Below the pieces are notes generated by a model. That model did not search any database, was not told the DNA's origin, and saw only the letters and a list, made by a program, of their open reading frames with translations. Shown piece by piece: positions 36,253-45,196 of a DNA stretch of 64,000 nt. The stretch is from Pararhodonellum marinum (GTDB lineage Bacteria > Bacteroidota > Bacteroidia > Cytophagales > Cyclobacteriaceae). The position numbers and the translations under genes were made by a program. The stretch covers positions 248,001-312,000 of the forward strand of contig NZ_JACEFJ010000005.1 in the NCBI RefSeq assembly GCF_015354735.1, read 5' to 3'. How positions within the stretch are numbered: position 1 is the first letter of the stretch; the number at the start of each line of letters is the position of its first letter.

Positions 36253-36724
36253 CCTCAAATTAAAAAAATGGGTTGATCAAATCATTGCCAATGGCTTGGT
36301 TTTTTTGATGGCTGTGATGGTCATTAATGTGAGCTGGCAGGTGTTCTCAAGGTATGTGCTCCAGTCCCCAAGTTCCTTTACAGACGAGCTTTCCAGGTAC
36401 ATGTTGATCTGGTTGGGCATGTTGGGAGCTGCTTACGTGGCCGGTCAGGACCAACATCTTGCAATAGATTTATTACCCCGTAAGCTTAGCGGAAAACCCA
36501 AAGTTCGGTTACAAATATTGATTTATGCTTTAGTGGCATTTTTTGCGGTGGCAGTCATGATTTTAGGGGGAAGCAATCTGGTTTATATCACATTTATTCT
36601 GGAACAAAAATCTGCCACACTTCAGGTCCCGTTGGCTTTTGTTTATACCATTATTCCTTTCAGTGGCTTTTTGGTTTTGTATTACCAGCTGTTTCAAATC
36701 GCACAATTAAAGAAAATTGCTTAA
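36245..36724 (+). CDS. TRAP transporter small membrane subunit (DctQ family)
   Basis: Small permease subunit of 159 residues with four predicted membrane segments, starting GLVFLMAVMVINVSWQVFSR near residues 17-36. The family feature SSFTDELSRYMLIWLGMLGA lies near residues 42-61. It lies between the DctP and DctM genes, overlapping the former by 8 bases. Confidence 0.92.
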   Translation: MNDLKLKKWVDQIIANGLVFLMAVMVINVSWQVFSRYVLQSPSSFTDELSRYMLIWLGMLGAAYVAGQDQHLAIDLLPRKLSGKPKVRLQILIYALVAFFAVAVMILGGSNLVYITFILEQKSATLQVPLAFVYTIIPFSGFLVLYYQLFQIAQLKKIA

Positions 36725-36727
36725 CCT

Positions 36728-38023
36728 ATGGAATACATCAGCATTCTAATTTTGGTCCTAACTTTTTTAACCTTGATGGGTATTGGCGTTCCAGTGGCTT
36801 GGAGTTTGGGGCTTTCCAGTTTTCTCACCCTGCTGGTTTCAGTGGCCATAGTTCCCTCAGCTACCACCATTGCCCAACGGATGGGAACTGGTTTGGACAG
36901 TTTTGCGCTCTTGGCCATTCCTTTTTTTATTTTGGCTGGAGAAATCATGAACAGGGGTGGCATAGCAAACCGACTGATTGAGCTGGCCAAATCCATTACA
37001 GGTAGGCTTCCAGGGGGCTTGCTGTATGTCAATGTCATTGCTGCAATGCTTTTTGGTGCCATCGCCGGTTCTGCTGCGGCCGCAGCCTCTGCCATAGGGG
37101 GTATTCTGGGCAAAAGAATGGAAAAGGAAGGTTACCCCAGAGAACTCGGAGCTGCCGTAAACATTACATCTTCTACTACAGGCCTATTGATTCCTCCATC
37201 CAATATCCTGATCGTATATTCTTTGGCAAGTGGGGGTGTCTCCATTGCAGCCCTGTTTCTGGGAGGCTATTTGCCGGGATTGTTTATCGGTTTTCTTCTG
37301 ATGTTGACCGCGGCCATATTTATTAAGAAGAAAAAGTTAAAAGGTGGAGAGCGCAGTTCTATCAAGGATTTGGGAATTAAGTTTTTCAGGGCTTTTCCCA
37401 GTCTGATGCTTTTGTTTATAGTGATGGGAGGAATTGTAGGCGGGGTATTCACCGCCACCGAAGCTTCCGCCATAGCGGTGGTTTATTGTTTGGTTTTGTC
37501 ATTCTACTACAAAGAACTCAAATGGAAGGATCTGCCTTCCATCCTCTTGAAATCTTCTGAAACTACCGCCATTGTGATGCTTCTGATTGCCACCTCCATG
37601 AGCATGTCATGGGTCATGTCAAGTGAAGATATTCCCCAATCCATCAGCAATTCCCTCCTTTCCATCAGTGACAACGTATTTGTGATTTTGATCTTCATTA
37701 ATCTAATTTTACTTTTTGTAGGGATATTTATGGACATGACACCAGCGGTATTGATATTTACGCCTATTTTCTTACCAGTAGTGATAGAACTGGGTGTGGA
37801 TCCTGTCCATTTTGGTATCATCATGGTGTTGAATCTCTGTATTGGTCTATGTACCCCACCGGTCGGATCTGTACTCTTTATTGGGGTGGGTGTTGCCCAA
37901 ACCAGTATAGAAAAGGTGGTCAAACCGCTCGTGCCTTTCTTTATTGCCATGATCATAGGCTTAATTGTGATTACCCTATGGCCAGGTTTGACCCTTTGGT
38001 TGCCTAGGTTGTTTGGGATGTAA
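36728..38023 (+). CDS. TRAP transporter large permease (DctM family)
   Basis: Main permease of 431 residues with about 11-12 membrane segments. GIGVPVAWSLGLSS near residue 17, FFILAGEIMNRGGIANRLI near residue 66, LFGAIAGSAAAAASAIG near residue 114 and LLIPPSNILIVYSLASGG near residue 153 are standard DctM landmarks; TPPVGSVLFIG occurs near residue 377. It completes the DctPQM set, likely importing hexuronate monomers for the enzymes encoded alongside. Confidence 0.95.
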   Translation: MEYISILILVLTFLTLMGIGVPVAWSLGLSSFLTLLVSVAIVPSATTIAQRMGTGLDSFALLAIPFFILAGEIMNRGGIANRLIELAKSITGRLPGGLLYVNVIAAMLFGAIAGSAAAAASAIGGILGKRMEKEGYPRELGAAVNITSSTTGLLIPPSNILIVYSLASGGVSIAALFLGGYLPGLFIGFLLMLTAAIFIKKKKLKGGERSSIKDLGIKFFRAFPSLMLLFIVMGGIVGGVFTATEASAIAVVYCLVLSFYYKELKWKDLPSILLKSSETTAIVMLLIATSMSMSWVMSSEDIPQSISNSLLSISDNVFVILIFINLILLFVGIFMDMTPAVLIFTPIFLPVVIELGVDPVHFGIIMVLNLCIGLCTPPVGSVLFIGVGVAQTSIEKVVKPLVPFFIAMIIGLIVITLWPGLTLWLPRLFGM

Positions 38024-38050
38024 TTCTCCATTTGAATAATTGAAGTATAT

Positions 38051-38812
38051 ATGCTTTTTGGAAAGTTAAAGCCTACCGTAACGGAGGAAGACAAACAATG
38101 GATTGAAGATGTTTTCATCTGGTTTGAAGAGGAGTATGGCAGAGTATATTTAAAAAATGTACCTGTTATTCTACCAACTAAAGAATTTTTTCCATTTGAT
38201 TTTAAAGGGAATCAGTCAGATGTACATGAAATCACAAAACTGATATGCCAATATTTGGAAATTAAAGGTGTTGACATTGAACTTCATTTTTTTAATGACC
38301 ATCAGATCAAATTTTCAGGAGGATTGGTAACGGCCCAAGAAATTGAGGGAAGCAAGTATTCGAATAGAAATACACTAGGGACATTTTCCGAAAATGGGGT
38401 GAATCGATTTTCTATAGGCATTGAAAACCAATTGTTGTTGGATCCCGTCCGACTTGTAGCAACAATAGCTCACGAACTTTCTCATCTAGTTTTATTAGGG
38501 GAAGGTCGCATTGAGGAGAATGATGAAGAATTGACTGATTTAAACATTATTGCGATGGGCTTCGGTGTGTTTAAAGCAAACTCCATATTCAGTTTTTCCC
38601 AGTGGCAAGGAACGTCTCATCAAGGTTGGGAAGCAAGTAGAATTGGCTATATCCCAGAAGAAATGGCAACCTATGCGCTTGCTTTGATGGCAAATTATCA
38701 AGAGCATATGGACCTTTCTTGGTCAGCCCATTTGAATACATCTTGTAAGAACATGTTTGAAAGGAATTTGAAGTTTATTCAGAAAAACAAGGATGCTATT
38801 CGTTTCAAGTGA
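38051..38812 (+). CDS. Uncharacterised HELSH metallopeptidase-like protein
   Basis: I do not recognise the family. This is a 253-residue soluble protein without signal peptide or membrane segment. TIAHELSHLVLLGEGR near residues 138-153 is an HExxH zinc-site motif, and DEELTDLNIIAMG about 20 residues later could give the third Glu ligand, as in gluzincins; W-x-G-TSHQGWEAS and YIPEEMATYALALMANYQ follow. It starts 27 bases after dctM, but its base use looks more AT-rich than the transporter genes, and it borders the AT-rich tRNA-Arg/repeat region. It could be a late addition to the locus. Real peptidase activity is unproven. Confidence 0.7.
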   Translation: MLFGKLKPTVTEEDKQWIEDVFIWFEEEYGRVYLKNVPVILPTKEFFPFDFKGNQSDVHEITKLICQYLEIKGVDIELHFFNDHQIKFSGGLVTAQEIEGSKYSNRNTLGTFSENGVNRFSIGIENQLLLDPVRLVATIAHELSHLVLLGEGRIEENDEELTDLNIIAMGFGVFKANSIFSFSQWQGTSHQGWEASRIGYIPEEMATYALALMANYQEHMDLSWSAHLNTSCKNMFERNLKFIQKNKDAIRFK

Positions 38813-38973
38813 AAAATTATGGGCTTCGGGTTGGCTACATGCCAAAAGGCAATTATCTTCAAATCCGTTGCTGTGCAGTGATCTACCTTGATGGATGATT
38901 AGGGAAAAAGAATTGATTTTTTTAAAGAAAAATAGACTGTTTTTAAAATTATTGGCAAAATATGGTAGAACTA

Positions 38974-39004
38974 TTGGAAACCCAACCCGATTATTTTATC
39001 TTTG
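38974..39004 (+). promoter_or_regulatory. Promoter of tRNA-Arg
   Basis: TTG at 38974-38976 and TATCTTTG at 38997-39004 (exact TAnnTTTG) are separated by 20 bases, the expected Bacteroidota -33/-7 layout. Transcription would start about 65 bases before the tRNA, leaving a leader for RNase P. Confidence 0.6.
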
Positions 39005-39077
39005 CACCAGCTTTTGAGGAAGGGGCTTATTCCCCTCCAAAAATTGACATCCAGTGCATTAATTTTAAATTTTCCAA

Positions 39078-39154
39078 GGTCCTGTAGCTCAACTGGATAG
39101 AGCAACTGCCTTCTAAGCAGTAGGTTTCAGGTTCGAGTCCTGACAGGATCACCA
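39078..39154 (+). tRNA. tRNA-Arg (anticodon TCT)
   Basis: A full cloverleaf folds by hand: acceptor GGTCCTG/CAGGATC (one G-T pair), D-arm GCTC/GAGC, anticodon stem ACTGC/GCAGT with loop CTTCTAA (anticodon TCT, reading AGA), T-arm TCAGG/CCTGA with loop TTCGAGT, discriminator A and an encoded CCA. Length is 77 bases with CCA. Confidence 0.97.
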
Positions 39155-39183
39155 AAAGCCCATTTTCTAATGGGCTTTTTTTG
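39154..39183 (+). terminator. Intrinsic terminator after tRNA-Arg
   Basis: AAAAGCCCAT (39154-39163) pairs with ATGGGCTTTT (39170-39179) over a 6-base loop, followed by more T. It starts at the last base of the tRNA. Confidence 0.85.
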
Positions 39184-39187
39184 TGCC

Positions 39188-39930
39188 TTATAAACTTATA
39201 TGGTTCATTTTATTTGAACCATATAAGGAATAGAAGATCATATGAGTTTTTCTGGCTTTGCTCTTCACCAAATTTCTTATCCAAGATTTTGATTTCCTTT
39301 TAGCGGCGGGCCAACAAATTACCACCATAAAACAACCATAAATTTTTCCTTATATAGTCTTAAATCCCTTATATGGTTTATTATTTCGAACCATGTAAGG
39401 GATATAAGGACATATGAGTTTGATGATGATTTTGCTTTTTGACAAATAGGCTCATCTCATTGAAATGGTTATTCTGTGAATTGATTTCTTTTCACCATAA
39501 AAAACAGCCATAAATTTTTCCTTATATAGTCTTAAATCCCTTATATGGTTTATTATTTTGAACCATGTAAGGAATATAAGGACATATGAGTTTGATGATG
39601 ATTTTGCTTTTTGACCAATAGACTCATCTCATTGAAATGGTTATTCTGTGAATTGATTTCTTTTCACCATAAAAAACAACCATAAATTTTTCCTTATAAA
39701 GTCTTAAATCCCTTATATGGTTTATTATTTTGAACCATGTAAGGCATATAAGGTCATATGAGTTTGATGATGATATTGCTTTTTGACCAATAGACTAATC
39801 TCATTGAAATGGTTATTCTGTGAATTGGTTTCCTTTCACCATAAAACAGCCATTAATTTTTTCTTATATAGTCTTAAATCCCTTATATGGTTATTTTTTT
39901 TGAACCATGTAAGACATAAAAGATCATAGG
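39188..39930. repeat. Tandem array of about 172-bp units, each with a hairpin
   Basis: The gap between tRNA-Arg and the ROK kinase carries no gene. The word AAATTTTTCC recurs at 39340, 39512 and 39684, with a variant near 39854, a period of about 172 bases. Each unit has a hairpin of CCTTATATGGTT and AACCATRTAAGG arms: 39195-39227 (13 bp, perfect), 39364-39403 (15 bp, one G-T pair), and copies near 39536, 39708 and 39880. Outer arms TCCTTATA and TATAAGGA extend the fold. The spacers share TCATCTCATTGAAATGGTTA. The first unit is diverged and the last is decaying; the middle ones are nearly identical, so duplication was recent. Confidence 0.85.
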
Positions 39931-39942
39931 AGTTGGCATTTT

Positions 39943-40821
39943 TCAAGCATTTACCTTGATAATGGCATAGGTCTCGGCTTCTTCAATAAGGGCCACTGCT
40001 CCCATAATTGCCGTATCATCAAGTTCTGAGATAAGGATACTAAGCCCGTCACTAAGGGTTGGATAGGGGAAAGTTTGGATCGTTTCCTTCATGCTTTTTT
40101 CAAAAAATGGGTAAGCCTTACGGATGGAACCCCCCAAAACAATCGCCTCTGGCGCAAGTATAAAAAGGAGGTTTTTGATTAAATTACCCAAGTGTCGACC
40201 ATATTCTTCAAAAATCCGCATGGCCTCCGGATCTTTTGTGGCCGCCATTTTAGCCAATGATTTGGCCTTGGTATGGTGAAAATGACGAAAGAATTTGCTG
40301 CTGCAATAATCTTCAAATGTTTTGTCCAAATAGGGTACACCTCCCCATTCCCCTGCACCACAATAGATGCCTGTATAAAGGTGCCCGTTGGCTATGATAC
40401 CAGTACCAATCCCAGTACCTAAAGTGATTCCCACTACATGCTGAAAATTGGTGGCAGCTCCGAATTTAAATTCCCCTAAGGTGAAACAATTGGCATCGTT
40501 ATTCAGGTATACGGGTTTTTGAAATCGATCTTCTAAAAATCCTTTAAGACCCACTTTTCGGAAAGCAGGGATATTTTCCAGGTTTAGGACAACCCCATTT
40601 CGGATATCCACTAACCCAGGAATGCCTATGCCAATGGCACTGAATTGGTAGGAGTCATAAGTGGCAATAAAATCCGCAATGCTATTTAGGATAACATCTT
40701 GGGTTTCATGGGCAGGTGTGAGGATGCTGTTTTTGCCTACCAATTCTCCATTTTTCAAAATGGCGGCTTTAATGGAAGTTCCTCCTATGTCCATACCTAA
40801 TATCACCTGGTCGTTCTTCAT
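39943..40821 (-). CDS. ROK-family sugar kinase
   Basis: Probable hexose or amino-sugar kinase of 292 residues. ATP-binding ILGMDIGGTSIKAAIL near residue 7, LNNDANCFTLGEF with the ROK catalytic Asp near residue 108, and GITLGTGIGTGIIANGHL near 131. The zinc motif CxCGxxGCxE of typical ROK kinases is not present; the corresponding stretch is YCGAGEWGGVPYLD. It lies downstream of the NagB/PIG-L gene on the same strand (115-base gap), which suggests glucosamine or N-acetylglucosamine as substrate, but plain glucokinase is possible. Confidence 0.85.
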   Translation of the reverse strand: MKNDQVILGMDIGGTSIKAAILKNGELVGKNSILTPAHETQDVILNSIADFIATYDSYQFSAIGIGIPGLVDIRNGVVLNLENIPAFRKVGLKGFLEDRFQKPVYLNNDANCFTLGEFKFGAATNFQHVVGITLGTGIGTGIIANGHLYTGIYCGAGEWGGVPYLDKTFEDYCSSKFFRHFHHTKAKSLAKMAATKDPEAMRIFEEYGRHLGNLIKNLLFILAPEAIVLGGSIRKAYPFFEKSMKETIQTFPYPTLSDGLSILISELDDTAIMGAVALIEEAETYAIIKVNA

Positions 40822-40936
40822 GGTACTTCGGTTATTGGGCCAATTTTTAAAAGTCTATTTTACAGGTCATTGCTTCAATTTTAATTGAGTTGGAATAGAC
40901 GGTCACCATTGCTTTGATCCCCCTCATTTTTATTGA

Positions 40937-43264
40937 TCAAATCATGCCCTCTATGGATTTTTCCAATTCTCTGGCATGGGCCAGAAATTCTTCCACATTC
41001 ATGTCTTTGAAAAATATCAATCCATGACTGGATCTCACTTTCGCCGTTTCATGTAAGTAAAAGTAGTTTTTGCCCAGAAGCAACTGGATATCGTCCAATT
41101 GATTTACCCAAACCCGCTTGGCAATGGTGCTGAATTTACCGTTGTGGGCATAGCTTGGGAAGGAAGCATTTACCTGGCTGAGGTAGCAGTTGGAAAAGGA
41201 ATCCTCCATCACAGACATGTCTCCAAGTGAAACGGGAACGATCACGTTGGCTTCATGGGCCTCAAATTTAAACCACACATTTCTATACCCGATGATCCGC
41301 AGATTGCTGAGGTCTTTTTCCTCTGACCATTGCCGCACTGCCTCAGCGGTGGCTTGAAGCACTTTATAATGGGTGTCGGGTCCAGAACCTTCAGGATCAA
41401 GTGTAAGGCTGATTTTAGTAGGATTAACCTCTCGGAACATGTTGAGGATAGGCTCCACGTCTCTCTTTTTATCCGGTTGCTCGGTAAAAATATCGCCGGT
41501 ATAAAAACCAAGTCTCAGGTGGTGGACATTTTTGACCTGCACACCAAAGTGTGCCCATACCAGTTCCTCTTCAAATTCCCTGATCATCCCTTTTAATGTC
41601 TGGATCTTAGAGGGATTTTTTTCCCCATCGTAGGATTTTCTTAGAATGCTGATGATATCATTGAGTGTTTCCCGCAGTTGGTCAGTGGATTTTACGCGGT
41701 AGATTTTTACAATTGCCCTTACTACTCTGTGGCATAACCCCCGCAGCCTTTCCTCCGGATCTTCACTTGCGACATTGGTTAGGTAATGGTAGACGTCTTT
41801 GTCTGTCTTTAAACTGTATCCAATATCATAAAAATCGTCATAATTAACCATTTGGATCAAGCCTTCATCGAGCAGTCTTTTGGTATTTTGCAAAGTATCA
41901 ATCACAAACGTATTGGTCACTGCGGTAAAACCAGATGTCAACACAGAGAAATGGGCCTCATTGCTGTTTTCCTGCAATTGATTGGTTATATGGGGCAAGA
42001 TGCCCAATGAAATGTCATCGTGGTGGGGACCGGTGTGGAGGAGTACCTCATTTTTCTCCTTAGCTGTTCCTCTATTCAGTTTTTCTATGGTGTTTTGAAT
42101 CACTTGGTTGACCGTATCCTCCGAAAGATTAGGAATCATCGAAGTGAATTTATCCTTTTTGAGGTCTTCCATTTTAAGCCTATGCCCATATTTTTTGATG
42201 CGTTTACAAAGATCCAGGACAGCTTTTTCAGTTTTTTCGGTGGTCCAATCTCCTTGTTTGTAATAGGCCTCCACTGCATCATCCAACCTGCAGGCGGCAC
42301 CTTTGGTCAAATAGAAACGCCCGTTTTTAAGTTTTTGGAGCACGGTGGCTGGATAGACGTTATCCATATCTTTTTCCAAAGAGTCCTTCACGATCTGTGC
42401 TTTGGCTTCACCGGCAGCTATGATGATGCCAACCGCTTCAGGATTGTACACAATGGTGTCTAGCCCTATGGTAATTACCAGCCGGTTGGAGGAAACTTCT
42501 ATGCCACCCAAATCCCCAGCTGCCACCGCCTTGGTTTCAAAATTGGTGTCAGTAAGCCTTGTGGTGGAAAAGATATGTGAACCCCGGGTGTTAAAGGCAA
42601 TGTGGCCATCGGGGCCTATGCCACCTAGGAAGAAACCTATACCGCCTTTGTCTCTGATTTTTTGTTCGTAATCTCCGCACCATTTATCTATCAGGTAGAT
42701 GGATTTCTGTTGCAATTCTTCCAGTTTGGTCTTGGCTTCTCTGAAACGCAGAGAAAGGTCTACTTTCAGATCTGGGAATACTTCCTTGTATGTTTTTCCA
42801 TCGGCCAATGGGATTTCATCGGAATTGATCAAAAGTGCTTTTTTAGGATCCAGACCAAAACCATCGATGTAAAACTTATTTACGTAGTGGTAAAAACTGT
42901 TGGCCTGACTTGAGGAAATGGGATAAAATTCATCAATCTGAACAAAATGAAGGTTTTTCAAAACAGGCTTGGCGACTTTGGTTAACCCATAGGTTTCGCG
43001 GATTTCCTTGCCCTTTTTCCCATCCCAGTTTTCAAGCAGATACTGGGTCCATTTGATAAAAAACTCAGGTGTTTTGCCAGTAGGTAAGCTGATGACTCCA
43101 TCCGGATTGGATGATGCCCACTCCAAAAAACGGCAAGCTGTAATCAGTCCCAATTTTGGAAAATTATCCGCAACCAAATAGGGGATCTTTGTAGAAATTT
43201 TTTCCACACCTGATTCCTTCAGAAATTCCTTCTCAACATCAGATAATGGGTAATTGCTTAACAT
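40937..43264 (-). CDS. nagB: Glucosamine-6-phosphate deaminase (NagB) fused to a PIG-L deacetylase-like domain
   Basis: The N-terminal part (about 1-390) is NagB-like: VISLPTGKTPEFFIKW near residue 56, VQIDEFYPI near 107, and the active-site loop FFLGGIGPDGHIAFN near 212. This part converts glucosamine 6-phosphate to fructose 6-phosphate and ammonia. The C-terminal part (about 400-775) starts with LLHTGPHHDDISLGILPH near residue 407, the metal motif of PIG-L/LmbE N-deacetylases (PHxDD), with a possible later ligand in EGSGPDTHYKVL. The fusion suggests deacetylation and deamination of amino sugars in one polypeptide. The frame is continuous over 775 residues. Confidence 0.9.
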   Translation of the reverse strand: MLSNYPLSDVEKEFLKESGVEKISTKIPYLVADNFPKLGLITACRFLEWASSNPDGVISLPTGKTPEFFIKWTQYLLENWDGKKGKEIRETYGLTKVAKPVLKNLHFVQIDEFYPISSSQANSFYHYVNKFYIDGFGLDPKKALLINSDEIPLADGKTYKEVFPDLKVDLSLRFREAKTKLEELQQKSIYLIDKWCGDYEQKIRDKGGIGFFLGGIGPDGHIAFNTRGSHIFSTTRLTDTNFETKAVAAGDLGGIEVSSNRLVITIGLDTIVYNPEAVGIIIAAGEAKAQIVKDSLEKDMDNVYPATVLQKLKNGRFYLTKGAACRLDDAVEAYYKQGDWTTEKTEKAVLDLCKRIKKYGHRLKMEDLKKDKFTSMIPNLSEDTVNQVIQNTIEKLNRGTAKEKNEVLLHTGPHHDDISLGILPHITNQLQENSNEAHFSVLTSGFTAVTNTFVIDTLQNTKRLLDEGLIQMVNYDDFYDIGYSLKTDKDVYHYLTNVASEDPEERLRGLCHRVVRAIVKIYRVKSTDQLRETLNDIISILRKSYDGEKNPSKIQTLKGMIREFEEELVWAHFGVQVKNVHHLRLGFYTGDIFTEQPDKKRDVEPILNMFREVNPTKISLTLDPEGSGPDTHYKVLQATAEAVRQWSEEKDLSNLRIIGYRNVWFKFEAHEANVIVPVSLGDMSVMEDSFSNCYLSQVNASFPSYAHNGKFSTIAKRVWVNQLDDIQLLLGKNYFYLHETAKVRSSHGLIFFKDMNVEEFLAHARELEKSIEGMI

Positions 43265-43692
43265 AGGATTAGGGTTTTATTGGTGCTAATTTTGTAGAAT
43301 TGTAAATTGTTGTCTTGAAGCTTTATATGAATTTTATGAATATGAATATTTCATGAAATCACACTTGTAACCATTAATATTCTACCATTGACTGATTTAT
43401 GCTTCAAAAATTCCGTTAAGATAATTTTGATTACTTTCAGTTTCAAAGTACAAATAAATAAAAACTTAAATTAAAAACAAGCTACTTTTATAAAAAAATT
43501 AAAAAAGTTATACAAGTGGCAAAGTGTCTTTTTTAAGGTGAAATCATTGCCTTGTTTCATTGAAATCGAACAGTATATAAAAATACTGGATAATTGTGTA
43601 GGGAAAAGTAATTCAGCCTACCCGCTGTTTAAGAGTTAGCTTTAAAAGCGTCTAAAAGTTAAAATACGCATTTCACCAATTTGGTGGCAAAA
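43265..43692. other. 428-base AT-rich gap without a gene
   Basis: Contains the promoter region of the nagB gene (leftward), but no clear TAnnTTTG element was found. A 13-base palindrome CACCAATTTGGTG at 43674-43686 sits just past the stop of the DUF294 gene. I see nothing else. Confidence 0.4.
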
Positions 43693-45150
43693 CTAAATCA
43701 AGGACCTGGTGAAATTGATTTTTACTTTCAATTGAAACTGCTTAATCACTTTAAAAATTTCTACCAAAGTGACCATTTCCACTTTGGTAAGTTCCTCAAT
43801 ACTGACATAGTTAACGGCAGGTTTTTGCTTTTCCATCATCATCAGTGCTTGTTTTTCCAATCGCAATGCCATCAAATAATAATAAGCATGAGCCAATTCC
43901 TGACTTTCTTTGGGAGTAAACACTTTTTTCTCCGTCAATTTTTGAATTCTTTTGCCTGTATTGGTCTCAAATATCCGGTTTTTAAGAGAAAACAGCCTTA
44001 CTAGGTCCACAATCGGAGTCATCGCCTTCTTAATGTTGAAAACTTTTTCACCCTCAATTTCAAAGGTCCGAATGTTTTTAAAAAAGGTAAGTGGAGGTTC
44101 ATACTGCAGGGCATTCAAGCCCATGTTGTTGAAGAACCTTTCCAAAGGGTTTTGTAACTGAATGTCCATATAACCTTTAAGTTCTTCCAAAAGGGAAAAG
44201 TCTCCAAATATCGCCCGGCAATCAAAGAAAGTAGAATATTTCATTACGGTTTCTTGGGTGGACTCCTGAAACCAACTTTCATAATTTCGCTTCCAATGAG
44301 ATAGGGAATGGGTCCATTTGGGGTTTTTGGCCATCAGACCTCCTTTACAAAAACTAAAGCCAATAAAGTCCAGCTGTTCGGAAACATGGCTGGCAAAATC
44401 CAAAAAATAGGCTCTGACCAATTCTCTATGCTCATTGGCCTTATCTTCATAAATAATGGCATTGTCCTGATCGGTTTTCAGTGTTTGCTCCTCCCTTCCT
44501 TCACTGCCCAAAACAAAAAACACGAATTTGGCAGGGGCAGGGCCTTTTTCTCTGAGTGCATTTTCTATCACGCGCAAAGTAATGGTATCGGCGACAGTAG
44601 AAATGACCTGATTGACGATTTCGGCTTTGACCCCGCGTGAGATCAGCTGGTCCACTACGATGGGGACATTTCCCCATTTTTGCCTGAGTTCCTCCTTGTT
44701 TATGGCTTGTTTTACCGACTGTATAAAGATAAATGGGCCTTGGGATTGCTCCGTAAGGATTTTTGTCCTACTGATGTAACCGATGTAATTCTGTCCATCT
44801 TTGACCAAAAGGTACCTTGTCTTGGTTTGAAACATCATCAACAAGGCTTCATATAAATAGGCTTCCTGATCAATGAAAATAATATTGGGATCCATCACCT
44901 CTCCGATAGGGGTTTCTAAGGAAAGGTTATTGGCTACTATATTATCCCTGAGGGTGATATCAGTAACGTATCCTTGAAGATTCTGACTGTCCGGACCTAT
45001 AAATAGACAGCTTAATTTTTCTCTTTTCATGACTTGAGCACACTGATACACGGGCATATTAGCCGGACATACATTGATATGCCGTGGTTGGACTTGTCTT
45101 ACTTTTTTAGAGAAAAACTGGTCTGAATTTATCGCGCTGTGCTGTAACAT
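43693..45150 (-). CDS. CBS-domain protein with DUF294 nucleotidyltransferase-like domain
   Basis: Cytosolic protein of 485 residues. Two CBS motifs (about 15-135) are followed by a DUF294 nucleotidyltransferase-like domain with FFVLGSEGREEQTLKTDQD near residue 208, the G-S-x-x-R-x-E plus DxD pattern, and a C-terminal DUF294_C helical domain (about 330-470). Many relatives begin with a cyclic-nucleotide-binding domain; that domain is absent here, and the 46-base gap upstream leaves no room for a lost one. The fold resembles GlnD-type signal transferases, but the target is unknown. It forms an apparent operon with the upstream phosphatase. Confidence 0.85.
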   Translation of the reverse strand: MLQHSAINSDQFFSKKVRQVQPRHINVCPANMPVYQCAQVMKREKLSCLFIGPDSQNLQGYVTDITLRDNIVANNLSLETPIGEVMDPNIIFIDQEAYLYEALLMMFQTKTRYLLVKDGQNYIGYISRTKILTEQSQGPFIFIQSVKQAINKEELRQKWGNVPIVVDQLISRGVKAEIVNQVISTVADTITLRVIENALREKGPAPAKFVFFVLGSEGREEQTLKTDQDNAIIYEDKANEHRELVRAYFLDFASHVSEQLDFIGFSFCKGGLMAKNPKWTHSLSHWKRNYESWFQESTQETVMKYSTFFDCRAIFGDFSLLEELKGYMDIQLQNPLERFFNNMGLNALQYEPPLTFFKNIRTFEIEGEKVFNIKKAMTPIVDLVRLFSLKNRIFETNTGKRIQKLTEKKVFTPKESQELAHAYYYLMALRLEKQALMMMEKQKPAVNYVSIEELTKVEMVTLVEIFKVIKQFQLKVKINFTRSLI

Positions 45151-45196
45151 TTAATAAAAATCGAAGACCATAAATTTATAAAAAAATTATTTGCCC

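Noticed and set aside
39078-39154. tRNA-Arg as integration site of a genomic island
   Set aside because: No integrase and no second copy of the tRNA 3' end were found in the window; only the AT-rich surroundings suggest it.
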